This document shows, in pieces, positions 8,025-16,359 of a stretch of 64,000 bases of DNA; position 1 is the first letter of the stretch, and the number at the start of each line of letters is the position of its first letter. The position numbers and the translations under genes were made by a program. This DNA is from Paraburkholderia sp. CNPSo 3274 (GTDB taxonomy: Bacteria > Pseudomonadota > Gammaproteobacteria > Burkholderiales > Burkholderiaceae): assembly GCF_024206475.1 (NCBI RefSeq), contig NZ_JAMBPR010000005.1:1-64000 (forward strand), in the 5' to 3' direction. The notes below the pieces were generated by a model. That model was not told where the DNA came from and made no database searches. It saw nothing but the letters and a program-made list of their open reading frames with translations.

Positions 8025-8657
8025 TTGTCGTCCGGCACGCTGCTGCGCGAGCATCGCACGCCGCTCGTGCTGCTGGGCGGGCTCGTGGTCGCGCTCAATG
8101 TCGTGAACTACGTGCTGCTCGCGTATATGCCCACGCACATGCACAAGGAACTGGGTGTGAGCGAGAACATGTCGCTGCTCATTCCGCTTATCGGCATGCT
8201 CACGATGATGGCCTTGCTGCCGTTCGAGGGCCGGGTCTCCGATCACGTGCGCCGCAAGACGCTCTGGTGGTTCTCGCTCGTCGGGCTGTTCATTGCCGCC
8301 GTGCCGATGTTCCTGCTGATGCGCCACGGCGTGGCCGGCGCGCTGATCGGCTTCGCCGTGCTCGGCCTGCTCTATGCGCCGCAGCTCGCGACCATCTCGG
8401 CGATGTTCCCCGCCATGTTCCCGACGCAAGTGCTCTATGCGGGGATGGCGATTGCCTACAACGTCTCGACATCGCTGTTCGGCGGCACCGCGCCGATCGT
8501 GAGCGACTGGCTCGTGGACAAGACCGGAGCCCCGCTCGTTCCGGCGTACTACATGATGGCCGCGTGTGCGGTGGGCGCCATTGCACTCTTCTTCGTGATC
8601 GAGACCAAAGGATGTTCGTTGCGCGGGCAACAGGTGACTGGCAAAGCGCAGCAGTGA
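8025..8657 (+). pseudogene. MFS (MHS-type) transporter, 5'-truncated
   Basis: About 210 residues matching the C-terminal half of metabolite:H+ symporters of the proline/betaine type: VVALNVVNYVLLAYMPTHMH, the inter-domain loop FEGRVSDHVRRKTLWW, and the last TM segments to FFVIETKG. The first six TM helices and any proper start are missing; the frame upstream closes at 7980-7982. The break lies where the vgrG island ends, so the island may have replaced or inserted into the front of this gene. Whether the other half exists left of the window cannot be seen. A short product from the TTG at 8025 is unlikely to be functional. Confidence 0.8.
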
Positions 8658-8659
8658 GG

Positions 8660-8688
8660 GCATAACGGGCCACTCGCGCCCGTTATGC
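8660..8688. terminator. Strong hairpin between convergent genes
   Basis: GCATAACGGGC and its exact complement GCCCGTTATGC form an 11-bp stem around a 7-base loop, just after the MFS remnant and facing the SnoaL-like gene. There is no T run on either side, so this may be a weak bidirectional terminator or an mRNA-stabilising stem. Confidence 0.55.
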
Positions 8689-8736
8689 TCAGATTGAAAT
8701 GCACGCTCGTGTGTCGGGCATTTTTCTTTGCAGCGA

Positions 8737-9165
8737 CTAACGTTTGAAAATGACCTTCGTCGTAGCGGGGTCGATCGGCGAGGAGGAATGCTGGTGGAAG
8801 ATCTTCCAGCCCTCGCCCGTTTGCCTGAGCGTCGCGGTCACGCGATTGTCCATCGAGCGCAATTCCGCGCCGTCCGCCGTCACCGCTTTGTATGTCACGA
8901 AGGCATGGACCACGGCAAGGTCCTGGGCGACGGCTGTCTGCGCCTCGTTGAAATCCACGACCACGCGCTCGGCGCCCAGCGAGCCGAACCAGCCCTCCAC
9001 CATATTGCGCCATGACGCGATGCCCTCGTACGTCCAGGCGCCCCACATGTCGAACGCCAATATGTCCGGGGCGTATAGCGCGACGAATGCATCGACGTCT
9101 TTGGCCAATACCGCGGCCTTGTAGTCGTGCAGGACCTGCAGGATCGGATCGGCGGCTTTGTCCAC
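8737..9165 (-). CDS. SnoaL/DUF4440-like NTF2-fold protein
   Basis: 142 residues with the layout of the SnoaL-like / calcium-calmodulin kinase association superfamily: an N-terminal helix (DPILQVLHDYKAAVLAKDVD), the turn VALYAPDILAFDM, then a curved sheet ending GEGWKIFHQHSSSP. Such proteins are small cone-shaped dimers that bind or turn over hydrophobic ligands; the substrate is unknown. The start at 9165 gives the normal length for the family. It stands alone, with convergent genes to its left and unrelated membrane-protein genes upstream. Confidence 0.75.
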   Translation of the reverse strand: MDKAADPILQVLHDYKAAVLAKDVDAFVALYAPDILAFDMWGAWTYEGIASWRNMVEGWFGSLGAERVVVDFNEAQTAVAQDLAVVHAFVTYKAVTADGAELRSMDNRVTATLRQTGEGWKIFHQHSSSPIDPATTKVIFKR

Positions 9166-9279
9166 TGTGTTGTCTCCTGAACCAGGTTGCGTTGGCGAAT
9201 GAACGGCTGCTTATTAAAGCAACGCCGCACGGCCTCTGTCCAGTGAATTTGCCGCCCTTCCTTTCAGGTGCACGAAGCG

Positions 9280-9825
9280 TTAGCGGGCACTCCTTCGAAA
9301 CAATTCACGGTTCGTGGCGGATTCCCTGTGTGCGGCCACCTTGCTCTGCGGACGCAACAGCAGATAAAAGGCAGCGCCATGCGTAATCGCCAGCAGCGGC
9401 ACGACGATCACGGGAATCACGTACGTCGCGCCCAGTTCTCCCGCGTGCACAGGAACGCCGGCCTGGATGGCGTGGTAGTAGGCGAGAGCCAGATCCACCG
9501 CGCCCACGAGATTGAACGCCACGACGAAGAACCAGAACACTGGGCGCCTTCTCGCCGCGAATAGCGCCAGCATGGCCAGCGCACCCGTTGCGAGGTCCCC
9601 ATAGGCTGTGGGTACGGCGAAGCTCGCGGGCAACTCGGGACTCACGACGCCCGGTAGCATGAAGACCAGCCCGAAGAAGCGGAAGCTGTGCAGTGTGGCG
9701 ATCGCGCGTTGTGCGTCGAATGGGTCCATCGACTTCAGGCGGGGCCAAACGTACACGGTAAAACAAAGAAGCCACGCGACATACCCTAGAACGAGATGCA
9801 AGCGAAAGATCGATTCCGGTGACAT
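9280..9825 (-). CDS. Four-to-five-helix membrane protein, function unknown
   Basis: 181 residues from ATG 9825, chosen because the sequence MSPESIFRLHLVLGYVAWLL begins directly with a helix and a purine-rich GCAGGAGGCA lies just upstream; a longer start would add a charged, unlikely leader. Hydrophobic segments lie near residues 8-28, 40-62, 75-95, 100-122 and 135-160. No catalytic motif was recognised. It sits 49 bp downstream of another membrane protein and probably shares its transcript. The divergent LysR regulator at 10850 may control both. Confidence 0.55.
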   Translation of the reverse strand: MSPESIFRLHLVLGYVAWLLCFTVYVWPRLKSMDPFDAQRAIATLHSFRFFGLVFMLPGVVSPELPASFAVPTAYGDLATGALAMLALFAARRRPVFWFFVVAFNLVGAVDLALAYYHAIQAGVPVHAGELGATYVIPVIVVPLLAITHGAAFYLLLRPQSKVAAHRESATNRELFRRSAR

Positions 9826-9874
9826 GTTGCCTCCTGCAAGGTGCTTTCCGATGGGTGGGTGAAATGAAGGGAGA

Positions 9875-10714
9875 TCATGCGGCGCGACGCCGGAACAATT
9901 GCCGCAGCGAAAGCGCATGCAGCAGGATCGAACTGGGCACGACGAACGCGGGCGTCAGTACATACGGATAGGTGCCCGCGTTGAGGCTCGGCATATCCGG
10001 CGCGATCAACTGGAATCGGCCGGGCGCCGTGATCATCCCCAAGGTCACGGCGATGGCGAAATCGGCGAGCCCGAAAATGTTCCAGGCGATTGCAGCCTTG
10101 CGCCCCTGTGCCGTCCCGCTCGCCACCGCGATGGCCGCCGGCACGGCGAACAGGCCGGTCAGCAAGTCGCCGGTGCCCGCCGGCAACGCGTCCACGCCGG
10201 CCATCGCGCGGTGCAGCCACGCAGCAATCGCCCAACTGCCAAACACGCGGTAAAACTGCAGCGCGATGAGCCAGGCCGCCGGCATCGCGTCGAGCACCTG
10301 CCCTACCCGCTTCGACAGCAGCAATAGCGGCGTGCCGACAATCATGGGAAGGAAAATCGCCAACGGCAGCCATGGCAACGGCGGCGGCAAGGCGCTCAGT
10401 CGAAAGACGCCATGGATCACCGCGCCCCAGATGACTGCAAACCAAAGCGCATGCGGAATCAGAATCACAAGCCAGGTCGCGCGGCGTTGGCTCAGCGTCA
10501 GGTCGGTGCGTTCGAGGCCAAGCCACAACCCGAGCGCCATGAACATTTGGGCTACGAGTTGGTGCGCCGTAGTTTGAAAACCGCTACCCGGAATCGCCGG
10601 CAGCCAGTACATCACGGCAACCCAAAGGAACGTGAGCGGCGCAATCCAGCGCAGGCTGCGCCAGACCGGGCGCGGCGGGATGATGCCAACGGGAACGGCG
10701 GGCGTGCTCATCAA
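9875..10714 (-). CDS. Multi-pass membrane protein, function unknown
   Basis: 279 residues with about seven or eight hydrophobic helices (for example IAPLTFLWVAVMYWLPAIPG near residue 24 and FLPMIVGTPLLLLSKRVG near 125). No family motif was identified. First gene of a probable two-gene operon with 9280-9825, and divergent from a LysR gene 135 bp away. The pairing of two small membrane proteins with a LysR regulator suggests a shared, regulated role at the inner membrane, but nothing in the sequence names the substrate. Confidence 0.6.
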   Translation of the reverse strand: MMSTPAVPVGIIPPRPVWRSLRWIAPLTFLWVAVMYWLPAIPGSGFQTTAHQLVAQMFMALGLWLGLERTDLTLSQRRATWLVILIPHALWFAVIWGAVIHGVFRLSALPPPLPWLPLAIFLPMIVGTPLLLLSKRVGQVLDAMPAAWLIALQFYRVFGSWAIAAWLHRAMAGVDALPAGTGDLLTGLFAVPAAIAVASGTAQGRKAAIAWNIFGLADFAIAVTLGMITAPGRFQLIAPDMPSLNAGTYPYVLTPAFVVPSSILLHALSLRQLFRRRAA

Positions 10715-10829
10715 CGGTTCTCCAGATGAATGCCGAACTTCGCGGTGGATCGTGCCTGTGCGCGACGCTGTTTGCGCGCGCCATCGGCTGACACGTTAGG
10801 TGTACCATCGTTTCCCTCGAGCGACTATT

Positions 10830-10845
10830 CATCACAATGTTGATG
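10830..10845. promoter_or_regulatory. Candidate LysR-type operator
   Basis: CATCA-N6-TGATG inverted repeat with T-N11-A style geometry, in the 135-bp divergent intergenic region and only 4 bp before the LysR start codon. The position would suit autorepression plus control of the divergent membrane-protein pair. Confidence 0.35.
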
Positions 10846-10849
10846 CGCT

Positions 10850-11785
10850 ATGAAGCAGAACTTCACAGTCAGGCAAGGTGCGCTCGATGGCGTAGAGGCG
10901 TTCCTGAGCGTTGCCAGGCACCGTAGTTTTCGCAAGGCGGCAGCGGACCTCGGGGTCACGCCCTCGGCTATCAGCCAGGCGGTGCGTGTGCTCGAAGAAC
11001 GCATTGGCGCCGCGCTTTTCGTGCGCACCACGCGCAGCGTCGGCCTGACCGAAGCCGGCGAACGGTTTCTTTCGCGCGCAAAGCCCGCCTTCGAGGAACT
11101 GGTCGCCGCGAGCGAAGTCGCGCGCGAACTCGGCCAGCGCCCTACGGGTTTGTTGCGGCTCTCCGTGCCGCGCGCGGTCGTCCCGCTGCTGCTGGAGCCG
11201 CTGCTCGCTTCGTTCTGCCAGGCTTATCCCGAAGTGGAGGTGGAAATCGCCGTGAGCAAGGAGGTGGTCGATCTCGCGGCGGAAGGCTTCGACGCCGGCA
11301 TCCGGCTCGGTCAGCTCGTAGCCGCCGACATGGTGGCGGTGCCGCTGACACCGCCGTTTCGTCTCGTTGTCGTCGGTAGTCCTGCCTATTTTTCCGGCAA
11401 CAAACGGCCCCGCCACACGGACGATCTGCGCCAGCACGCATGCCTGCGCTGGCGGCGCTCCAGCGGCGCGCTGGCTTCATGGTCGTTCGACGATAACGGG
11501 CACGCCATGGAGATCGCCGTATCCGGGCCGTTGATCGCCAGCGATTTCCCGACCATGATGGGCGCGGCGCTGGAAGGCATAGGCCTCGCCCAGCTACCCG
11601 AGCCGATGGTCTCCGACGCGGTGAAAGCGGGCAAACTCGTGCGCGTGCTCGACGCCTACGCGCCGATGCTGCCGGGCGTGTTTCTCTGCTATCCCAGCCG
11701 CCGGCAGATCATGCCCAAGCTGCGCGCGTTCATCGACCATGTGAAGAGCCGCAAGGTGGGCGTGGATCAGACCAGGGGCCGTTGA
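10850..11785 (+). CDS. LysR-family transcriptional regulator
   Basis: 311 residues. The N-terminal winged helix-turn-helix is canonical: GALDGVEAFLSVARHRSFRK, then AADLGVTPSAISQAVRVLEE and LFVRTTRSVGLTEAGERFL. The co-inducer domain follows (LRLSVPRAVVPLLLEPLLASF, then GFDAGIRLG). It belongs to the branch in which the effector-binding domain reads small acids or aromatics; the ligand is unknown. Divergent from the membrane-protein pair at 9280-10714, which is its most likely target. Full-length with no disruption. Confidence 0.92.
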   Translation: MKQNFTVRQGALDGVEAFLSVARHRSFRKAAADLGVTPSAISQAVRVLEERIGAALFVRTTRSVGLTEAGERFLSRAKPAFEELVAASEVARELGQRPTGLLRLSVPRAVVPLLLEPLLASFCQAYPEVEVEIAVSKEVVDLAAEGFDAGIRLGQLVAADMVAVPLTPPFRLVVVGSPAYFSGNKRPRHTDDLRQHACLRWRRSSGALASWSFDDNGHAMEIAVSGPLIASDFPTMMGAALEGIGLAQLPEPMVSDAVKAGKLVRVLDAYAPMLPGVFLCYPSRRQIMPKLRAFIDHVKSRKVGVDQTRGR

Positions 11786-11807
11786 ACCCACCCGCGGCAC
11801 TTCAACG

Positions 11808-12803
11808 TCAAGCGATGCTCTCCCAGGCGCCCGATCGGGCCGAGCGGAACACGGCGCCGATCACCCGCATGTTCGCGTAGGCGTCTTCCAGCGCAATCGC
11901 CTGGGGCGTTCCGTTCAATATCGCCTCGGCAAAAACTACCGCTGCCACGCCATATTGATCGCATACCGGAAGCTCCAGCCAGCGATCCGCTTCTCCCTGC
12001 TGGCTCAACAGCAGCCGCGTAGGCTGGTCATTCGGTGCGTTGAATGGAATCTCGACCTCGACTCGCCCCGTCGTGCCGTGAAACTGCATGCGCTGGTAAG
12101 GATGAGTTTGGGTGGAGTAAAAGAAGCTCGCTTGCACGCCGTCGAAATCCATCAGCACGGAGCCAAGGCGGTCCACTTCAAACGACGGGTCGCGCTCCAT
12201 CAGCGCGACCACGCGTGTCGGCTCACGCCCGAGAATGAGGCGTGACGTCGTGATGGGATAACAGCCGATATCCAGCAAGCCGCCGCCGCCCATTTCGCCA
12301 TGATTGCGAATGTCGTGCGCATTGGTGTTGTAGTAAGTAAAGCCGCCGGTCACCGCCCGCAATTCGCCTATGGCGCCCTCTTCGATCAACGCCTGCACCT
12401 TTAGCCACTGCGGATGCGTGCGAACCATGAAGGCTTCCTGGATGTAACGCCCGCTCTTGTCGCGCGCGGCGATCAATCGTTGCGCTTGTTGCGCATCGAG
12501 CCCGATCGGCTTTTCGCATAGCACATGCTTGCCCGCCTCGACGGACTTGATCGTCCACTCCACGTGAAGGTGATTGGGCAACGGTATATAGACCGCATCG
12601 ATTTCCGGGTCTGCCAGCAGCGCCTCGTAACTGTCGTACGCGTGCGCGAGACCATATTTCGCGGCGGCAGCCTGGGCCTTCTGGGCTGAACGCGAAGCAA
12701 TCGCTTTTACGCGGCACTTCGGTGCGTGATGCATGGCCACGACGACTTTGTCGTTGATCTTCGACGTACCCAGAATGCCCCAGACGATTTCATCCTTTGC
12801 CAT
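11808..12803 (-). CDS. Gfo/Idh/MocA-family oxidoreductase
   Basis: 331 residues. The N-terminal Rossmann fold reads VWGILGTSKINDKVVVAM, followed by AIASRSAQKAQAAAAKYG. The family signature HVLCEKPIGLD, with the conserved EKP lysine, lies near residue 93. The C-terminal alpha/beta domain (GAIGELRAVTGGFTYYNTN, GGGGLLDIGCYPI) resembles dimeric dihydrodiol dehydrogenase and glucose-fructose oxidoreductase relatives. It should use NAD(P) to oxidise a sugar or polyol. Monocistronic, convergent with the LysR gene; substrate unknown. Confidence 0.9.
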   Translation of the reverse strand: MAKDEIVWGILGTSKINDKVVVAMHHAPKCRVKAIASRSAQKAQAAAAKYGLAHAYDSYEALLADPEIDAVYIPLPNHLHVEWTIKSVEAGKHVLCEKPIGLDAQQAQRLIAARDKSGRYIQEAFMVRTHPQWLKVQALIEEGAIGELRAVTGGFTYYNTNAHDIRNHGEMGGGGLLDIGCYPITTSRLILGREPTRVVALMERDPSFEVDRLGSVLMDFDGVQASFFYSTQTHPYQRMQFHGTTGRVEVEIPFNAPNDQPTRLLLSQQGEADRWLELPVCDQYGVAAVVFAEAILNGTPQAIALEDAYANMRVIGAVFRSARSGAWESIA

Positions 12804-13055
12804 GAGTTTCCCTTTGGATTCGATTATGTGATGCCCGGAACGCAGCGAACGGCAAACACTCGAATGCAGGAGTTTACACCCGCGAAAACCCTCGCCTCAC
12901 GCGCTCGCGAGCGCGTCATGCAACAACTGATAACAACTGACGGCAAGATGAAAGCGTGGCGTCACGAGAGATTCGCGTTCCACCCCCACATTGCTCGGGC
13001 TGTGCGCAGGTCCCTCGCAGTTCCCCACAATGCAATACAAAAAACGAGGTGGAAG

Positions 13056-14705
13056 ATGGAGAATACGACCCGGTGGTCGCGATTAGGCGCAGTCGTTGGC
13101 GCGGGTGCCATGGCACTTGCGGGTGTGCACTCAACGGCTTACGCAGGCGACATGAAGGACGTGAAGCACGTCCTGCTCATCAGTTTCGACGGCCTGCATG
13201 AACAGGATGTAGCCCGTTGCATCGGCAGCAATGCCTGCCCCAACCTCGCGCTGCTCGCGAAGTCGGGCGTGACCTACACGAACGCACACACGCCGCATCT
13301 GTCCGACTCGTTCCCGGGCCTCACGGCGCTGCTGACGGGCGGCTCGCCGAAGAGCGCGGGCCTCTTCTATGACGTGTCATATGACCGTACGCTTTACGCA
13401 CCGCTCGATTCTCACTGCAAGGGCCCGCAAGGCTGGAATGTCGTGTTCGACGAAACGACCGGCATCGATGGGGAGAACGGCGGCGCGCTGATCCACCTCG
13501 ACGGCGGCGGCGCGTTCAATCCGCAAGCCATTCCCTACGCGAAGGTCAATGGCGTTTGCACGCCCGTGTACCCGCACAATTACATCAAGACGAACACGGT
13601 CTTCGAAGTCATCAAGCAAAACATCCACGGCGCGCGCACCGCGTGGGCGGACAAGCATGCGTGGGGCTATGACTGGGTCAACGGGCCGTCGGGCAAGGGC
13701 GTGGACGATCTGGCGCGCACCGAGATCAATTCGATCGACCCCAAGACCGGCATGTATTATCTGGACACCTACACGCATACCGAAGTCTTCGACAACATCC
13801 ACGTGCAGGCGCTGATCAACGAGATCGACGGCCTCGACTCGACGGGCAAGATGAGCGCGCCGGTGCCCACGATGTTCGGCACGAACTTCCAGACGCTTAG
13901 CGTCGCGCAGAAATCACCGGTGGCAAACCAGGGCGGATATCTCGACGCCGACTTCACGCCGGGCCCGCAGGTTGCGGCCGCAATCACGTACCTGGACAAC
14001 TCGCTCGGGCGCGTGGTGCAGGAACTGAAGCAGCGCAATCTCTACTCGTCGACGCTCATCATCGTGACGGCCAAGCACGGCCAGTCGCCGACCGATCACT
14101 CGAAGCTGGTGAAGAACGGCGACACGCTCACGAAGCTGCTCGAGGCCAACAACTATCTGGACTCGAACGGCAACTTCGGCCAGAACAACACGAAGACGGG
14201 CAACCTGAACGACGGCTCGGGCCTTCCGGGCACCGGCATGGTGCAGACCGACGACGTTGGCCTGATCTGGCTGCGCGATCAGAGCCAGAAGGACGCCGTG
14301 GTGAAGACGCTGCAGGCGAACCTGAGCTGTAACGCACCGGGCATTTGCGCGGATGGCCCGCAAGCGTACATCCTCACCGGCGACCGCCTCGCCGACTGGT
14401 TCGGCAATCCGTCGAACGGCCGCACGCCGGACATCATCGTGCAGCCGAACCCGGGCGTGATCTATACGTCGAGCACGGCGAAGGATGAAGAACACGGCGG
14501 CAACGCGCCGGACGACAGCCATCTGGGTCTCGTGGTGTCGTTCCCCGGCATTCATCACGCCGGTCGTACGGACGACCACTACGTCTTCACGACCCAGGTC
14601 GCACCGACGATCCTGAGCGCGCTCGACCTGGATCCGCATCTGCTGCATGCGGTTCAGCTCGAAGGCACGCGTCGCCTGCCGGGGCTGGGTCTCGACGAGA
14701 AGTAA
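13056..14705 (+). CDS. Secreted alkaline-phosphatase-superfamily phosphodiesterase/pyrophosphatase
   Basis: 549 residues from ATG 13056, preceded by a good AACGAGGTGGAAG ribosome site. A signal peptide runs to about residue 31 (GAVVGAGAMALAGVHSTAYA), so the enzyme is periplasmic or secreted. The mature protein opens with KHVLLISFDGLHEQD, whose Asp is the first metal ligand, then LSDSFPGLTALLTGG, where the nucleophile Ser/Thr sits. Later metal-site pieces include DNSLGRVVQEL, TAKHGQSPTDH and DEEHGGNAPDDSHLG. This fits type I phosphodiesterase/nucleotide pyrophosphatase or phosphoesterases of the same fold. Stands alone; the substrate may be a nucleotide or phospholipid head group. Confidence 0.85.
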   Translation: MENTTRWSRLGAVVGAGAMALAGVHSTAYAGDMKDVKHVLLISFDGLHEQDVARCIGSNACPNLALLAKSGVTYTNAHTPHLSDSFPGLTALLTGGSPKSAGLFYDVSYDRTLYAPLDSHCKGPQGWNVVFDETTGIDGENGGALIHLDGGGAFNPQAIPYAKVNGVCTPVYPHNYIKTNTVFEVIKQNIHGARTAWADKHAWGYDWVNGPSGKGVDDLARTEINSIDPKTGMYYLDTYTHTEVFDNIHVQALINEIDGLDSTGKMSAPVPTMFGTNFQTLSVAQKSPVANQGGYLDADFTPGPQVAAAITYLDNSLGRVVQELKQRNLYSSTLIIVTAKHGQSPTDHSKLVKNGDTLTKLLEANNYLDSNGNFGQNNTKTGNLNDGSGLPGTGMVQTDDVGLIWLRDQSQKDAVVKTLQANLSCNAPGICADGPQAYILTGDRLADWFGNPSNGRTPDIIVQPNPGVIYTSSTAKDEEHGGNAPDDSHLGLVVSFPGIHHAGRTDDHYVFTTQVAPTILSALDLDPHLLHAVQLEGTRRLPGLGLDEK

Positions 14706-14785
14706 GGAGAGGCAGGAAGCAGCGCAAGGAGCGGCTGGCTGCGGCAGTCATCGGAGGTTCGATGGCCGCCGCGTCAGCGGCCCGC

Positions 14786-15541
14786 TCAAACCGTCTGCAG
14801 TCCCTCGATATCGCAGATGCGAATCAGCTTGCCCTGCGCGTCGATCAGGCCGCGCTTCTGGAAGCGCGACAAAATCCGGCTCACGGTTTCGAGCGTGATG
14901 CCCAGGTAGCTGCCCATGTCCTCGCGCGACATGCGCAGACGGAACTCCGCCTGCGAATAACCGCGCTGCCAGTTGCGCGACGACACGTCGAGCAGGAAGG
15001 CGGCCACGCGTTCTTCGGCGGTGAGCGAGCCCAGCACCATCATCTGCGAGGCTTCCTGATTGAACTGGTCGCCCATGAGCCGATGCAGCCGGTCCTGCAT
15101 CGTGCCGCTTTCGCGGCACAAGGTCTTGAGCGCGGCGTAGGGAAGCGTGCAAATCGAACTGTCTTCGAGCGCGACCGCGCTGAACGCGTGCACGTCGGTG
15201 GCGATGCCGTCGAGTCCCAGCGCGTCGCCCGCGAGACGCAGCCCCGTGATCTGCTCGCGGCCGTCGCGGTTGACAATCAGCGTCTTGAGCGAGCCGGAGC
15301 GCACGGCGTACAGGCTGTCGAAGCGGTCGCCCGAGCGATAGAGCGTCTCGCCGCGGCGCACCTTGCGCGCCCCGCAGATCAGCGCCTCGAGCTTCGGCAG
15401 GTCTTCGGCCGGCAGGCCTTGCGGCATGCAAAGATGGCGCATGGAGCACCCCGAGCAGCGTGCGCTGGGCGGCGTTCCGGCGAGAGGAGCACGGCTGCTT
15501 TGGCGCACGACGATAGCCGATCCTGCGACGGGTGAGAGCAT
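14786..15541 (-). CDS. fnr: Fnr-type [4Fe-4S] oxygen-responsive transcription regulator
   Basis: 251 residues with all features of Fnr, not of Crp. The N-terminal cluster motif C29-x2-C32-x5-C38 (CSGCSMRHLC) and a fourth Cys at 131 (SSICTLPY) match the ligands of the E. coli Fnr cluster. A cyclic-nucleotide-like beta roll follows (RRGETLYRSGDRFDSLYAV), then the dimer helix, and the recognition helix MGSYLGITLETVSRILSRF with the E-SR contact triad. It should turn on microaerobic or anaerobic genes when the cluster is intact. AAGGAG lies before the ATG. It is separated from its left neighbour by 80 bp of convergent spacer. Confidence 0.93.
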   Translation of the reverse strand: MLSPVAGSAIVVRQSSRAPLAGTPPSARCSGCSMRHLCMPQGLPAEDLPKLEALICGARKVRRGETLYRSGDRFDSLYAVRSGSLKTLIVNRDGREQITGLRLAGDALGLDGIATDVHAFSAVALEDSSICTLPYAALKTLCRESGTMQDRLHRLMGDQFNQEASQMMVLGSLTAEERVAAFLLDVSSRNWQRGYSQAEFRLRMSREDMGSYLGITLETVSRILSRFQKRGLIDAQGKLIRICDIEGLQTV

Positions 15542-15731
15542 CGAACGACTCCTTCGTTAACATTTTTTAAGATTTCGACGCATTGTCACACCATGCGCGT
15601 GCGGCAATGTGGTGGCAAAATGCCGCGTACCAGAACCGTGGGCCTTTGAGCCTTGTCAGGCAACGGTTTCACGGCGTATTGCGCGAGCGCAAGCGACCTA
15701 AAAGCAACACCTGCGGAACCCACAGCGGGAA

Positions 15732-15761
15732 CAAAAAAACCGCCGTACTGGTGTACGGCGG
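15732..15761 (-). terminator. Rho-independent terminator behind the chemoreceptor remnant
   Basis: CCGCCGTAC and GTACGGCGG form a perfect 9-bp stem with a 4-base loop, and on the minus strand the stem is followed by seven T. It lies 38 bp past the stop at 15799, so it terminates transcripts of the decayed chemoreceptor gene. It is a well-formed terminator surviving behind a dead gene. Confidence 0.85.
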
Positions 15762-15798
15762 CTCGTGGCGTCGAACCGTCGCGGGCAAAAAATGACAA

Positions 15799-16254
15799 TC
15801 AGGTCCGGAAAATCGACACCGCCTGCGAAAGCCGGTGCGCCTGCCCCGAGAGCGAATCGGCGGCAGCAGCGGCCTCTTCCACGAGCGCCGCGTTCTGCTG
15901 CGTCACCTCGTCCATCTGCGTGACGGCGCGGCTGATCTGCTCGATGCCAAGACGCTGCTCGGACGAAGCCTCGGAGATTCCCGTAATGATGTCCGTGACG
16001 TTGTCGACCGAGCGCACGATGCTCTCCATCGTCGCGCCAGCCGCGCGCACGCGCTCCGAGCCCTCGCGAACCTGCCCGACCGACGCGTCGATCAGCACCT
16101 TGATCTCGCGCGCTGCGCTGCGCAAGCGAACGCACTTCGGAGGCGACGACCTGGTGGCGTCGATATCGTCGAGAAAGAAGCCCGTGCCGATCCACCAGCC
16201 CCACGGCGCGAACTCCACAATGCCGTTCATCTTCACCGTGAGCTGACCCGTGGT
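15799..16254 (-). pseudogene. Methyl-accepting chemotaxis protein remnant (internal deletion)
   Basis: The 5' part reads EFAPWGWWIGTGFFLDDIDA, the end of a Cache sensor domain. It is followed at once by the far C-terminal part of the cytoplasmic signalling domain: REIKVLIDASVGQVREGSER, then SEASSEQRLGIEQISRAV and the QQNAALVEEAAAAA hairpin tail. The second TM, HAMP and most of the signalling helices are missing. In the neighbouring frame VVASEVRSLAQRSA is still legible just before the join, so a frameshift adds to the deletion. The N-terminal TM and most of the sensor are also gone. It cannot be a working receptor. Confidence 0.8.
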
Positions 16255-16359
16255 GGGGTGTTCGCGCCGTCTTGAGGGAAGAGGCGCAATTTTTGTGTGA
16301 CAAGCTTGGGATGTCAAGCCTTGTTGCCTTACAAATTTCGACAATCTGACGATATGCTT

